A stretch of DNA of 47,693 bases from Streptomyces mesophilus (lineage in GTDB: Bacteria; Actinomycetota; Actinomycetes; Streptomycetales; Streptomycetaceae), in assembly GCF_011044995.1 (NCBI RefSeq), contig NZ_JAAKZW010000031.1, positions 1-47,693 on the forward strand, in the 5' to 3' direction. How positions within the stretch are numbered: position 1 is the first letter of the stretch; every line of letters starts with the position of its first letter. The translations under genes and the position numbers were made by a program. The notes under the pieces were generated by a model that was not told the DNA's origin, did no database searches, and worked only from the letters and a program-made list of their open reading frames with translations. Positions 31,481 to 39,803 of this stretch are shown here, in pieces.

Positions 31481-32488
31481 CACCACGTACTTGCCCCGTA
31501 CCCCGCCCGACTCCAGCGCTCTGTGGGCCGCCGCCGTCTCCTCCAAGGCGAAGACCTTGTCCACCGCCGGACGCAGTTTGCCCTCGGCCACGTGGCGGGC
31601 GAGGTCGTCGAAGTCCTCGCGCAGGGGGTTGCCGCTGAAGAAGCGCACCCGGCCGCGTCCGTGGACCGCGGTGGCCGCGATGGAGCCGAGCGACGCGACG
31701 GGCCGTGACAGATCGAAGGCGATGGTGACCATGCGTCCGCCGGGCGCGAGGAGGCGGCGGAAGGTCCGCAGGTCGCTCCCCACGGTGTCCAGAACCACGT
31801 CGAAGCGGCCCAGCTCCGCCGGTTGCACGGCCCGGTGGTCCACGGCCTTGTGGGCGCCCAACTCCCGTACGAAATCGAGGTTGGCGGCGCGGGCGAGGGC
31901 CGTGACCTCCGCGCCGTACGCCCGTCCCAGCTGTACGGCGGCGCTGCCGACGCCGCCGGCGGCTCCCCGTACGAGCAGACGCTCCCCGGGCCGCAGCCCG
32001 GCCTTGTCCCGCAGGGCGGTGACGGCCGTGGTGGCCACGGGCAGCGCGGCGGCGTCCACCGGATCGAGGCCCTCGGGTACCCGGCCCAGGCGCTTGACCG
32101 GCACGGACACGTACTCGGCGGCGCTTCCGAAGCCGGAGGAGCGCCCCAGGACACCCCAGACACGGTCCCCGACCGCCGGTTCCGTCATGCCCTCGCCGAG
32201 CGCCGGTTCCGTCACACCTTCGCCGGCCCCTGGCTCCGTCACACCTTCGCCGAGCGCGGCGAGCTCGCCGGTGAAGTCCAGGCCGACCCGCTGGGGGAAC
32301 TTCCGTCCGGTCAGGAGGCGGATGCGGCCGGAACGGGCCGCCAGTTCACCGCCGTTGACGCTGAACGCGTGCACCCGTACGAGCACCTCGCCGGGAGCCG
32401 GTTCGGGGCGTGGCACCCGGCCCACATGGAGCACCTCCGGGCCGCCGTAGCGGTCGTAGAGCACTGCCTTCATCGTGCGGTCGTTCAT
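31466..32488 (-). CDS. NAD(P)-dependent zinc-less alcohol dehydrogenase/quinone oxidoreductase
   Basis: 340 residues from ATG 32488, with AGGTGAGA upstream; a second ATG lies five codons later. Medium-chain dehydrogenase/reductase with MKAVLYDRYGGPEVL at the start and the nucleotide-binding RGAAGGVGSAAVQLG near 170. No structural or catalytic zinc Cys, so quinone-oxidoreductase-like. A threefold GEGVTEP repeat (about residues 79-104) in the catalytic domain is unusual and matches a 30-bp DNA repeat near 32170-32255. It is divergent from a tetR gene with a palindrome between, so probably repressed by it. Confidence 0.88.
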   Translation of the reverse strand: MNDRTMKAVLYDRYGGPEVLHVGRVPRPEPAPGEVLVRVHAFSVNGGELAARSGRIRLLTGRKFPQRVGLDFTGELAALGEGVTEPGAGEGVTEPALGEGMTEPAVGDRVWGVLGRSSGFGSAAEYVSVPVKRLGRVPEGLDPVDAAALPVATTAVTALRDKAGLRPGERLLVRGAAGGVGSAAVQLGRAYGAEVTALARAANLDFVRELGAHKAVDHRAVQPAELGRFDVVLDTVGSDLRTFRRLLAPGGRMVTIAFDLSRPVASLGSIAATAVHGRGRVRFFSGNPLREDFDDLARHVAEGKLRPAVDKVFALEETAAAHRALESGGVRGKYVVRVTP

Positions 32489-32551
32489 CGTTCTCACCTT
32501 TGGTCGCGGGGCCGTCGGGAGGGGCCCGTCATCGACCGTAGGCTCGTAAGT

Positions 32552-32565
32552 GGACGACATCGTCC
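32552..32565. promoter_or_regulatory. Probable TetR operator between divergent genes
   Basis: GGACGA-CA-TCGTCC is a perfect 6+6 palindrome midway between the oxidoreductase start (32488) and the tetR start (32589). Confidence 0.6.
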
Positions 32566-32588
32566 GTTTGAGCCGGAGGTGAGAGACA

Positions 32589-33305
32589 GTGGTGGCGGAA
32601 TCGTCTCGGATGAGGGGTGCGGAGGCAGGCGGGCTGCGCGCGGACGCGCGGCGCAATCGGGAGCGCATCCTGGTCGCCGCCCGCGCGGTCTTCGCCGAGC
32701 ACGGCATCGAAGCGCCCATGGCGACCGTGGCCCGCAGGGCCGGGGTCGGGGTGGCGACGCTGTACCGGCGGTTCGAGACCCGGGACGCCCTGGTGCGGGC
32801 CGCCTTCGCGCAGCAGATGGAGACCTGCGCGCGGGCGCTGACCGAGGCACTCGCCGACGCCGATCCCTGGCGGGGGTTCCGGCGGCTCGTCGAGACGGCC
32901 TGTGCGCTGCAGCGGGAGGAGCGGGGGTTCCCGGCCGCGTTCGTCGCCGCCTTCCCGGACGGCACGTCGGAGCACGCACCGACACGGGACCGGGCCGAGC
33001 GCGACCTCAGGACCCTGATCCGCAAGGCCCAGGACGCGGGCGCGCTGCGGACCGACTTCCACCCGTCCGACCTCGCCGTCGCCCTGCTGGCCCACTGCGG
33101 CCTGGTGACCGCGCTGCCGGGCGATGAAGCCGCGTCCCGGCGCCTGGTCGCGTATCTGCTCGAGTCGTTTCGCGCCGGACCGTCCAACGGGCCGCTGCCG
33201 GACCCGAGTTCGCTGTCCCTGCACCACTTTCCTGTCGCGGCCGACAATGTCCGGGGCGGCACCTCCGGGCGGCCTAGTCCGCCGCGGGGAGCTCGCCGGG
33301 CGTGA
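32589..33305 (+). CDS. TetR-family transcriptional regulator
   Basis: 238 residues from GTG 32589, with GGAGG upstream; a second GTG follows at once and is equally possible. Helix-turn-helix at about 20-70 (RERILVAARAVFAEHGIEAP and AGVGVATLYRRFETRDALV). The C-terminal domain (about 80-200) is like the SbtR-type TetR group. Likely regulator of the divergent oxidoreductase. The last 40 residues are Pro/Ser/Gly-rich, and the TGA stop opens a 14-bp tandem repeat. Confidence 0.92.
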   Translation: MVAESSRMRGAEAGGLRADARRNRERILVAARAVFAEHGIEAPMATVARRAGVGVATLYRRFETRDALVRAAFAQQMETCARALTEALADADPWRGFRRLVETACALQREERGFPAAFVAAFPDGTSEHAPTRDRAERDLRTLIRKAQDAGALRTDFHPSDLAVALLAHCGLVTALPGDEAASRRLVAYLLESFRAGPSNGPLPDPSSLSLHHFPVAADNVRGGTSGRPSPPRGARRA

Positions 33306-33358
33306 CGCCGGGTGCCTAACGCCGGGCGCCTGACGACGGGCGCCTGACGCCGGGTGCC
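33303..33358. repeat. 14-bp tandem repeat starting at a tetR stop codon
   Basis: Four units (33303-33316, 33317-33330, 33331-33344, 33345-33358) of TGACGCCGGGTGCC type. The first three bases are the TGA stop of the 32589 gene. Confidence 0.88.
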
Positions 33359-33405
33359 TGCCGACTGTGTAGCTCCGCGGTCGCGGCATGGCCGGCCGCC
33401 CCGCA

Positions 33406-34056
33406 TCAGGCGGCGAGACGCAGCTCGGAGGTCGGCGTCCACCGCTGCACATACCGTCCGAGTACGCCGACCATCGCGACCTCGCAGCCCAGGAGCCCCC
33501 GCTCCACCAGGCCGATGAGTTCACGCCCGCCCGGTCCGGCCACGTAGGCCATGAGCACCGCACCGGCCAGCGCGGCCAAGGACAGGGCACGCAGCCGCAG
33601 AACCGCTCCCGTAGCACCCGGCAGAGCACGCGTCCGCCGGTCCAGCAGCAGCCCGGCGAGGGGCAGCGCGACGAACGCCGCGATGGAGGCGTACCGGTGG
33701 ACGTAAGCAGGCGCGCCGAGGTCGGAGGTCAGCGGATCGGTGGGCACCACGGCCGCGACCAGCAGCCCCACCCCCCAGACGGTCAGCAGAACGGACGGCA
33801 GCCCGCGTACGGGCAGTCGGCGCGCCCTGGCCACCAGCAACAGCACCAGCGAGACGGCGCCGAGCAGCCCCATCGTCATCTCGATCGGACCTCCGCGGTC
33901 CAGCGCGGCGAAGTCGCTGACGGTCAACTGCAACGGGCTGAGCCCCGGATCGTTGACCGACGGCGCCCACAGGGCGGCGGTCACGGCGAGGACGACGGTG
34001 ATCCACACGGTGGGAGCGAGCAGGTGGCGGTGACGACGGAACCTCGACGCGATCAT
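33406..34056 (-). CDS. DUF998 membrane protein
   Basis: 216 residues from ATG 34056; an ATG at 34092 would add 12 residues. Six hydrophobic segments, with a short charged N-terminus (MIASRFRRHRH) before helix 1. PLTSDLGAPAYVHRYAS in the loop between helices 3 and 4 and the Arg/His-rich turns match the DUF998 pattern. Plasma-membrane protein of unknown function, convergent with the tetR gene. Confidence 0.8.
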   Translation of the reverse strand: MIASRFRRHRHLLAPTVWITVVLAVTAALWAPSVNDPGLSPLQLTVSDFAALDRGGPIEMTMGLLGAVSLVLLLVARARRLPVRGLPSVLLTVWGVGLLVAAVVPTDPLTSDLGAPAYVHRYASIAAFVALPLAGLLLDRRTRALPGATGAVLRLRALSLAALAGAVLMAYVAGPGGRELIGLVERGLLGCEVAMVGVLGRYVQRWTPTSELRLAA

Positions 34057-34138
34057 GTCCTCAGCGTGCCGCCGCACAGGCCCACGGGACATCGGGGCAT
34101 ACCCCGACTGTCTCCCTACCGCGACCCTTAAGTACCGC

Positions 34139-34166
34139 CGTAAGTCGTAAGCCGTAAGCCGTAAGG
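34139..34166. repeat. 7-bp tandem repeat just after the 34171 gene
   Basis: Four units of CGTAAGN (34139-34166), four bases beyond the stop codon of the small minus-strand gene. Confidence 0.85.
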
Positions 34167-34170
34167 GCGG

Positions 34171-34371
34171 TCAGTCGCGGGCGCGACGCCAGTTCGGCGG
34201 GATCAGCACATGCCGTCCCGTGAACGATGCCTCGCACGACGGGTCGCCTTCACGGTCAACCACCGTGGTCCTGCTGCCCGCTTCCCACTGCAGGCCGGCG
34301 TCACAGACATGGCAGTAACCGGCGAACCGCCGGTACGGCGGGGGCACTTCATGCGGCTTCGGCTTCCCCAT
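34171..34371 (-). CDS. Small conserved hypothetical protein with a Cys motif
   Basis: 66 residues, ATG 34371. It contains GYCHVCDAGLQW (CxxC) and a third Cys in DPSCEASF, with many basic residues, so it might bind zinc. I do not recognise a named family. No obvious operon partner. Confidence 0.6.
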   Translation of the reverse strand: MGKPKPHEVPPPYRRFAGYCHVCDAGLQWEAGSRTTVVDREGDPSCEASFTGRHVLIPPNWRRARD

Positions 34372-34469
34372 GGAGCCAGCGTAGAAGCACGCCTGGTCAG
34401 GCGCCGGGTTCCTCCTGGAGGGCGCGGACCTCGATCCTGCCGCGCAGCGCTCGCGAGGCCTGCTTGGTC

Positions 34470-34622
34470 GCGGTTGGCGTCATCCCCCTCGGCCAGACCG
34501 AAAGCGCAACGCAGCGCCGTCGCCTGGGGATGGGGCAGCGCGTCCAGCCGATCCAGGTGGGGAAACAGGAGTTGGTGCAGACCGCCGTACGCCGGCTCGT
34601 AGTCGGACTCGATCCCCGCCAC
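34470..34622 (-). pseudogene. Remnant of a large LuxR-family ATPase regulator
   Basis: On the minus strand the peptide AGIESDYEPAYGGLHQLLF, then DRLDALPHPQATALRCAFGLAEGDD, is the region typical of large AAA-ATPase LuxR regulators (usual form GLHQLLRPLLDRLDALPxPQxxALRAAFGL). Nothing before or after it fits such a protein of about 900 residues: no Walker A, no LuxR helix-turn-helix. It is bordered upstream by a 7-bp repeat. The remaining sequence in 34372-34772 has no supported gene. Confidence 0.65.
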
Positions 34623-34625
34623 GGC

Positions 34626-34660
34626 CGTTGGGCGTTGGGCGTTGGGCGTTGGGCGTTGGG
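34626..34660. repeat. 7-bp microsatellite, five copies
   Basis: Five perfect copies of CGTTGGG. A second imperfect GGTCGG-rich tract follows at about 34686-34741. Confidence 0.95.
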
Positions 34661-34772
34661 CTCGGGTGAGGCCGCGGCGGTCTTCGGGTCGGTCGGGGCG
34701 GGTCGGGTCGGTCGGGCCGGGTCGGTCGGGCCGGGCCGGGTCGACGAACGGCGAGCTTCGGCGCCTGTCCTG

Positions 34773-35360
34773 TCAGAGCTTGCCGGCGAGCAGTACGGTC
34801 CGGTGGCCACCGAGACGGCGTGAGAAGTCCGCGACGAACTCGGGGCGCAGGGTGGGCCAGTTCCAGAACGTGAAGCCGAGATGGCCGAACGCGAAGTACT
34901 CGTCGGCCCAGAGCCACGTGTGCACGGGAGCTGCCCGGCCGCAGGACGGGCACGCGACGGGCTCATCGTCACCGTCGGCCCAGGAGCCCACCGCGTCCGC
35001 GAACAGGGCCCACGCTTCCTCGATGGGCGACCAGCGCTCGTCGACGAGGGGCATCTGCACCGCGCAGTGCGGGCAGGTGACGGCCGAGGGTTCGCCCTGC
35101 CCGGCATCGAAGACCGTACGCCCCACGGTGACGTGCAGACCGTTGCTCCACACACCGGCCAGCCCGGGATCCGGTTCCTCGACGGCTTCGCCGTAACCCG
35201 CCCCTGGCGCGTGCCCGGCGTCGGCGCCGAGGACGCAGTCGGTACGTTCCGCGGAGACGAAGCCGTCCGCGATCAGCCAGTCGAGAATGTTCGCCGCGAG
35301 CCCCTCCGCCTCCCCTGGCGTGGCCTCGGTGTCGACGATCGTCTGAAACCAGTCGCCCAT
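34773..35360 (-). CDS. Conserved hypothetical protein with zinc-ribbon cysteines
   Basis: 195 residues from ATG 35360, with GGAGGGG upstream. Two CxxC pairs, TCPHCAVQ and ACPSCGRA, about 38 residues apart, suggest a zinc ribbon. The C-terminal third is aromatic-rich (TWLWADEYFAFGHLGFTFWNW) and ends in FSRRLGGHRTVLLAGKL. No signal peptide. I know it only as a streptomycete hypothetical protein. Not in an operon; the tRNA-Tyr terminator lies just upstream. Confidence 0.75.
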   Translation of the reverse strand: MGDWFQTIVDTEATPGEAEGLAANILDWLIADGFVSAERTDCVLGADAGHAPGAGYGEAVEEPDPGLAGVWSNGLHVTVGRTVFDAGQGEPSAVTCPHCAVQMPLVDERWSPIEEAWALFADAVGSWADGDDEPVACPSCGRAAPVHTWLWADEYFAFGHLGFTFWNWPTLRPEFVADFSRRLGGHRTVLLAGKL

Positions 35361-35424
35361 GACTTCCCCTCCAGTGCTCGCGCGTCCAGCGTGTCCGGTC
35401 GGCTTGCCGGATGAGGCCATGAAG

Positions 35425-35466
35425 AAACCCCCTCCGCCCTGCGTTTCCGCAGTTCGGAGGGGGTTT
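35425..35466. terminator. Terminator after tRNA-Tyr
   Basis: AAACCCCCTCCG (35425-35436) pairs with CGGAGGGGGTTT (35455-35466); an inner CTGCG/CGCAG stem continues it. It starts 10 bases after the tRNA on the minus strand and has A/T runs on both sides. Confidence 0.88.
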
Positions 35467-35476
35467 CACCTTCATG

Positions 35477-35558
35477 TGGCGGCGCCAGGATTCGAACCTG
35501 GGAAGGCTGAGCCGGCAGATTTACAGTCTGCTCCCTTTGGCCGCTCGGGCACACCGCC
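35477..35558 (-). tRNA. tRNA-Tyr (GTA)
   Basis: 82 bases. Acceptor GGCGGTG/CGCCGCC (one G-U), long variable arm, anticodon loop CTGTAAA (GTA), T-arm with GTTCGAAT, discriminator A. The type II structure and anticodon are diagnostic. Confidence 0.96.
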
Positions 35559-35771
35559 GGGGATGCCGCCTCGGAGGTCTCGCTTGCGCGGTGCTCCGTG
35601 GCAACGACGTAAACGATACCTGATGACCGGGGGTGCTCCGCCACCCGATTGATCTGCGTCCGGGCCCGGGCCGGGTGGCTAGGCTTTGCGTATATCCGTA
35701 GCCGTATCCGTAGCCCGTATCCGCAGCCCGATTCCGTAACCCGTACGCATCCACGCAAGGAGCCACAGGAC

Positions 35772-36260
35772 ATGGCCGACTCCAGTTTCGACATCGTCTC
35801 GAAGGTCGAGCGGCAGGAGGTCGACAACGCCCTCAACCAGGCCGCCAAGGAGATCTCGCAGCGCTACGACTTCAAGAACGTCGGTGCGTCCATCGACTGG
35901 TCCGGCGAGAAGATCCTGATGCAGGCGAACTCCGAGGACCGCGTCGCCGCCATCCTCGACGTCTTCCAGTCCAAGCTGGTCAAGCGCGGTATCTCGCTGA
36001 AGGCGCTGGACGCCGGTGAGCCGCAGCTGTCCGGCAAGGAGTACAAGATCTTCGCCTCCATCCAGGAGGGCATCACGCAGGACAACGCCAAGAAGGTCGC
36101 GAAGATCATTCGCGACGAGGGTCCCAAGGGCGTCAAGGCTCAGGTACAGGGCGAGGAGCTGCGGGTCAGCTCCAAGAGCCGTGATGACCTGCAGGCCGTG
36201 CAGACGCTGCTCAAGCAGCAGGACTTCGACTTCGCGCTGCAGTTCGTCAACTACCGGTGA
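35772..36260 (+). CDS. yajQ: YajQ family nucleotide/cyclic-di-GMP-binding protein
   Basis: 162 residues from ATG 35772, with AAGGAG upstream. The sequence is highly conserved: [56 protein letters not shown], and ending [11 protein letters not shown]. Two ferredoxin-like domains; homologues bind nucleic acid or cyclic di-GMP. Its role in streptomycetes is unproven. A 14-bp tandem repeat and a 21-bp hairpin follow. Confidence 0.96.
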   Translation: MADSSFDIVSKVERQEVDNALNQAAKEISQRYDFKNVGASIDWSGEKILMQANSEDRVAAILDVFQSKLVKRGISLKALDAGEPQLSGKEYKIFASIQEGITQDNAKKVAKIIRDEGPKGVKAQVQGEELRVSSKSRDDLQAVQTLLKQQDFDFALQFVNYR

Positions 36261-36266
36261 GCCACC

Positions 36267-36322
36267 GCTGACGGCGCACTGCTGACGGCGCACCGCTGAC
36301 GACGCACCGCTGACGACGCACT
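36267..36322. repeat. 14-bp tandem repeat downstream of yajQ
   Basis: Four units of GCTGACGRCGCACY (36267-36280, 36281-36294, 36295-36308, 36309-36322) starting 7 bases after the yajQ stop. It runs directly into the terminator stem. Confidence 0.88.
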
Positions 36323-36366
36323 GACGACTGGGGCGGTACGAGACTCTCGTACCGCCCCAGTCGTCA
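36322..36366. terminator. 21-bp perfect bidirectional terminator hairpin
   Basis: Bases 36322-36342 and 36346-36366 pair perfectly around a three-base loop between convergent yajQ and the GlsB/YeaQ gene, ending 2 bases from the latter's stop codon. Confidence 0.88.
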
Positions 36367-36368
36367 TG

Positions 36369-36641
36369 TCAGCGGCGCGACCGTGAGTGGCCGAACAAGA
36401 TGCGGTACGCGATCAGCAGGGCCAGGGAGCCCGCGATCGCCGAGATCCATGTGGCCGTGTCGTAGAAGTCCGTGGCGATCGGGCGGTCCAGGAAGCGGGA
36501 CGAGGCCCAGCCGCCGAGGAACGCGCCGGCGATGCCGATGAAGGTCGTGCCGATCAGGCCGCCCGGGTCGCGGCCGGGGAGCAGGATCTTGGCGATGACG
36601 CCGGCGAAGAGCCCGAGGACGAGCCACGCGATGATGCCCAT
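36369..36641 (-). CDS. GlsB/YeaQ/YmgE family stress-response membrane protein
   Basis: 90 residues from ATG 36641, with GGAAAGG upstream. Three transmembrane segments: IIAWLVLGLFAGVIAKILL, IGTTFIGIAGAFLGGWAS, and ATWISAIAGSLALLIAYRIL. The PGRDPGGLIGTTFIGIAGAF motif is diagnostic of the family. Usually linked to general stress, function unclear. Confidence 0.88.
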   Translation of the reverse strand: MGIIAWLVLGLFAGVIAKILLPGRDPGGLIGTTFIGIAGAFLGGWASSRFLDRPIATDFYDTATWISAIAGSLALLIAYRILFGHSRSRR

Positions 36642-36780
36642 GGGGTGAGCTGCCTTTCCGCGGTGGAGCGCCGCGGAAGAGAACAGTCCGAGGCACCCGC
36701 GCAATGTCCGGGTTGCGGTCCTGTGAAGAGGGACGGGCGGGGCCGGTGACCTGGTTGCGGGCGTCAGTAGGGTGCGGCGT

Positions 36781-38082
36781 ATGACACACGGGCAGGCCGG
36801 CGGACAGGCGGGCGGAAAGCCGCACGCGCAGCCGCAGGAGTCGGCGAGCGCCCCGGCTCAGACGCTGCGTCGGACGCTCGGGTTGTTCGACGCCGTCACC
36901 ATCGGGCTCGGGGCCATGATCGGGGCGGGGATCTTCGCGTCGCTCGGGCCGGCCGCGGATGCTGCCGGGTCCGGGCTGTTCTACGGCCTCGCGATCGCCG
37001 GTTTCGTCGCGTACTGCAATGCCATGGCGTCGGCGAGGCTCGCGGCGCTCTATCCCGTCGCAGGCGGGACGTATGTCTACGGGCGGGAGCGGCTCGGGGA
37101 GTTCTGGGGCTATCTCGCCGGGTGGGCGTTCGTCGTCGGCAAGACCGCCTCGTGTGCGGCGATGGCGCTGACCGTGGGGACCTATGTGTGGCCCGGGCAG
37201 GCGCATGCGGTGGCCGTCGGGGCGGTGGCGATGCTGACGGCCCTGAACTGTCTGGGAGTTCAGAAGGCCGCCTGGATGAATCGCGTGATCGTCGCTCTGG
37301 TGCTCAGTGTCCTCGCGGCCGTGGTCGTGGTCTGCGTGGGGAGTTCACAGAGCGGTACGGAGGGGGCTCCGGCGGGCGTGACCGGTGTTCTGCAGAGTGC
37401 TGGCCTGCTGTTCTTCGCCTTCGCCGGGTACGCGCGGATCGCCACGCTCGGCGAGGAGGTACGGGATCCGGCGCGGACCATCCCGCGCGCGATCCCGCTC
37501 GCGCTCGGCATCACGCTCGTCGTGTACGCCGCCGTGGCCCTGGCCGTCGTCTCCGTGCTCGGCACGGGCGGGCTGGCCACGGCGAGCGCCCCACTGGCCG
37601 ACGCGGTGCGGGCCGCGGGCGCGTCCGGCCTCGCCCCCGTCGTACGGGCCGGGGCGGCCGTCGCCGCGCTGGGGGCGCTGCTCGCGCTGATCCTCGGGGT
37701 GTCGCGCACGACGCTCGCCATGGCGCGGGACCGGCATCTACCCGGCGTACTCGCCGCTGTGCACCCGCGATTCCAAGTGCCGCAGCGGGCCGAGATCGCG
37801 GTGGGTGTGGTGGTCGCGGTGCTCGCCGCGACGGCCGATCTGCGGGCCGCCATCGGGTTCTCGTCGTTCGGGGTGCTGCTCTATTACGCGATCGCCAATG
37901 CCTCGGCGTGGACGCTGAGTTCGCGGCTTCGTGCCCGGGCGCTGCCCGCGCTGGGGCTCGTGGGGTGCCTGGTGCTCGCGGCCACGCTTCCGGCGTCGTC
38001 GGTGCTGTGGGGCGCCGTGGTGATCGCGGTGGGCGCGGGGGTGTTCTTCGTACGGCGGACGCTCATCCCCGTACGGAAATGA
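36781..38082 (+). CDS. APC-superfamily amino acid permease
   Basis: 433 residues from ATG 36781; a GTG-type start nine bases upstream is less likely. A hydrophilic Gln/Gly/His-rich N-terminus is followed by about 12 helices. The first helix carries the GLGAMIGAGIFASLGPAA motif (the unwound substrate-binding segment of APC transporters). FAFAGYARIATLGEEVRDPARTIP is the helix 6 to loop signature. Plasma-membrane transporter of an amino acid or amine; the specificity cannot be told. Confidence 0.9.
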   Translation: MTHGQAGGQAGGKPHAQPQESASAPAQTLRRTLGLFDAVTIGLGAMIGAGIFASLGPAADAAGSGLFYGLAIAGFVAYCNAMASARLAALYPVAGGTYVYGRERLGEFWGYLAGWAFVVGKTASCAAMALTVGTYVWPGQAHAVAVGAVAMLTALNCLGVQKAAWMNRVIVALVLSVLAAVVVVCVGSSQSGTEGAPAGVTGVLQSAGLLFFAFAGYARIATLGEEVRDPARTIPRAIPLALGITLVVYAAVALAVVSVLGTGGLATASAPLADAVRAAGASGLAPVVRAGAAVAALGALLALILGVSRTTLAMARDRHLPGVLAAVHPRFQVPQRAEIAVGVVVAVLAATADLRAAIGFSSFGVLLYYAIANASAWTLSSRLRARALPALGLVGCLVLAATLPASSVLWGAVVIAVGAGVFFVRRTLIPVRK

Positions 38083-38142
38083 TCAACACCCCCGACAGTG
38101 GCCACCCTTCCCACAGTGGCCGACACCCCACGCGCTCCCGCT

Positions 38143-38544
38143 CTACCAGCGACCCGTGGCCGCGAACGCCTCGTCCGTGCGCACGATGTCGCGGCCGAGC
38201 GGCATCAGCGAGATCGGGATCAGCTTGAAGTTGGCGAGGCCCAGCGGGATGCCGATGATCGTGATGCACTGCAGGACGCCCGTGACGATATGGGCGAGGG
38301 CGAGCCACCAGCCGGCCAGGACCAGCCACAGGACGTTGCCCACGCAGGACGGTGCGCCGGCGTCGCGCTTCTCCACGGTCGTGTAGCCGAACGGCCAGAG
38401 CGCATAGACGCCGATACGGAACGCGGCTATGCCGAACGGGATACCGATGATGGTGATGCAGAGGATCACGCCCGCGAGCAGATAGCCCAGGAAGAGCCAG
38501 AAACCGCTCAGGACGAGCCAGATGATGTTCAGGATGGTCTTCAC
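38143..38544 (-). CDS. YccF family membrane protein
   Basis: 133 residues, made of two similar halves: WLVLSGFWLFLGYLLAGVIL + CITIIGIPFGIAAFRIG, and WLVLAGWWLALAHIVTGVLQ + CITIIGIPLGLANFKL. The CITIIGIPxG repeat is the hallmark of the YccF family. Function unknown. Convergent with the permease. Confidence 0.92.
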   Translation of the reverse strand: MKTILNIIWLVLSGFWLFLGYLLAGVILCITIIGIPFGIAAFRIGVYALWPFGYTTVEKRDAGAPSCVGNVLWLVLAGWWLALAHIVTGVLQCITIIGIPLGLANFKLIPISLMPLGRDIVRTDEAFAATGRW

Positions 38545-38666
38545 TTCGGGCGACCTGCCTCGCTATCGGCGTCATACGGCATACGCGACGTCGTACGGCG
38601 TTGTACGGCGTCCCTTACGTGATCTGAGACGCGAACGGGCCGCTGCCGGATCCCGGTTCCGACCCT

Positions 38667-38738
38667 GACTCGACCCTGATCGTGGACGAGGACTCGCCCC
38701 TGACCGCGGACGAGCACTCGACCCTGACCGCGGCCGAG
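38667..38738. repeat. 24-bp tandem repeat just after the htpX stop
   Basis: Three units (38667-38690, 38691-38714, 38715-38738) starting one base after the TGA on the minus strand. The unit is 8 codons, and in the htpX frame it reads ARPRSGSS-type octapeptides with no further stop until about 38577. Confidence 0.85.
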
Positions 38739-38739
38739 C

Positions 38740-39603
38740 TCACCGCTGGCGGCCGGCCATCTGTTCCAGGCGGGCGATGCGCTCGGCCATCGGCGGGTGC
38801 GTCGAGAACATCTTGGACATGCCCTGCCCCGGACGGAAGGGGTTGGCGATCATCATGTGGCTGGCTGCCTCGATCTTGGGCTCGGGCGGCAGCGGCAGCT
38901 GCTTGGTGCCGGCATCGAGCTTGCGCAGGGCGTCGGCGAGCGCGAGCGGATCGCCGGTGAGCTGAGCGCCGGAGGCGTCCGCCTCGTACTCGCGCGAGCG
39001 GCTGATCGCCAGGCGGATCACGGAGGCGGCGATGGGGCCGAGCAGCATGATCAGGAGCATCCCGAAGATGCCCGGGCCTTCGCGGTTGCTGGAGCCGCCG
39101 GAGGGGATCAGCCAGGCGAAGTTGACCAGGAACATGATCACGGAGGCCAGGGCGCCGGCCACCGAGGAGATCAGGATGTCGCGGTTGTAGACGTGGCTGA
39201 GCTCATGGCCGATGACGCCGCGCAGCTCGCGCTCGTCGAGGATCCGCAGGATGCCCTCGGTGCAGCAGACCGCGGCGTTACGGGGATTGCGGCCGGTCGC
39301 GAAGGCGTTCGGAGCCTCCGTCGGTGAGATGTACAGCCGCGGCATGGGCTGGCGGGCCTGGGTGGAGAGCTCGCGGACCATCCGGTAGAGCTGGGGCGCC
39401 TCGAACTCGCTGACCGGGCGGGCGCGCATCGCCTTGAGGGCCAGCTTGTCGCTGTTCCAGTACGCATAGGCGTTGGTGCCCAGGGCCACGAAGAGCGCGA
39501 CGATCAGTCCCGTACGCCCGAAGAAGCTGCCGATGACGAGGATGAGTGCGGACAGGCCCCCGAGCAAAGCGGCGGTCTTGAGACCGTTGTTACGGCGGTG
39601 CAC
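38740..39603 (-). CDS. htpX: HtpX-type M48 zinc metalloprotease
   Basis: 287 residues from GTG 39603, preceded by AGGAGG. N-terminal transmembrane pair (about 8-50), the active site [12 protein letters not shown] (HExxH), two further helices, and the third ligand Glu in [12 protein letters not shown]. Membrane protease for damaged membrane proteins. A single gene between yccF and the nuo operon. Confidence 0.95.
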   Translation of the reverse strand: MHRRNNGLKTAALLGGLSALILVIGSFFGRTGLIVALFVALGTNAYAYWNSDKLALKAMRARPVSEFEAPQLYRMVRELSTQARQPMPRLYISPTEAPNAFATGRNPRNAAVCCTEGILRILDERELRGVIGHELSHVYNRDILISSVAGALASVIMFLVNFAWLIPSGGSSNREGPGIFGMLLIMLLGPIAASVIRLAISRSREYEADASGAQLTGDPLALADALRKLDAGTKQLPLPPEPKIEAASHMMIANPFRPGQGMSKMFSTHPPMAERIARLEQMAGRQR

Positions 39604-39781
39604 GACTGCGCCCTCCTGGTGGTGCGGCAGGGGAACCCTTTGCTGACTGGCTTCCACTTTCCAGTGGACCCTCCCTGCCTGGTCAACGCCAGGCGGGAAG
39701 GCTGAGTTCCCCGGCCGCGGGCCGGGAGGGCTGGACCGATCGGGTGAGGGGCCCGGTGGGGGCGACGAAGAATTGCCTGCT

Positions 39782-39802
39782 CAGGGGACGAAGACTCCCC
39801 TG
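39782..39802 (-). terminator. Hairpin after nuoN
   Basis: CAGGGGA/TCCCCTG, 7-bp stem with a seven-base loop, one base after the nuoN stop. The stop-containing CTGAGCAGG recurs 22 bases later, another small duplication. The 200-base gap to htpX has no gene. Confidence 0.6.
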
Positions 39803-39803
39803 C

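Noticed and set aside
33303..36322. CRISPR array made of the tandem repeats
   Set aside because: Units are 7-24 bp, directly adjacent without spacers, differ from array to array, and no cas gene is present.
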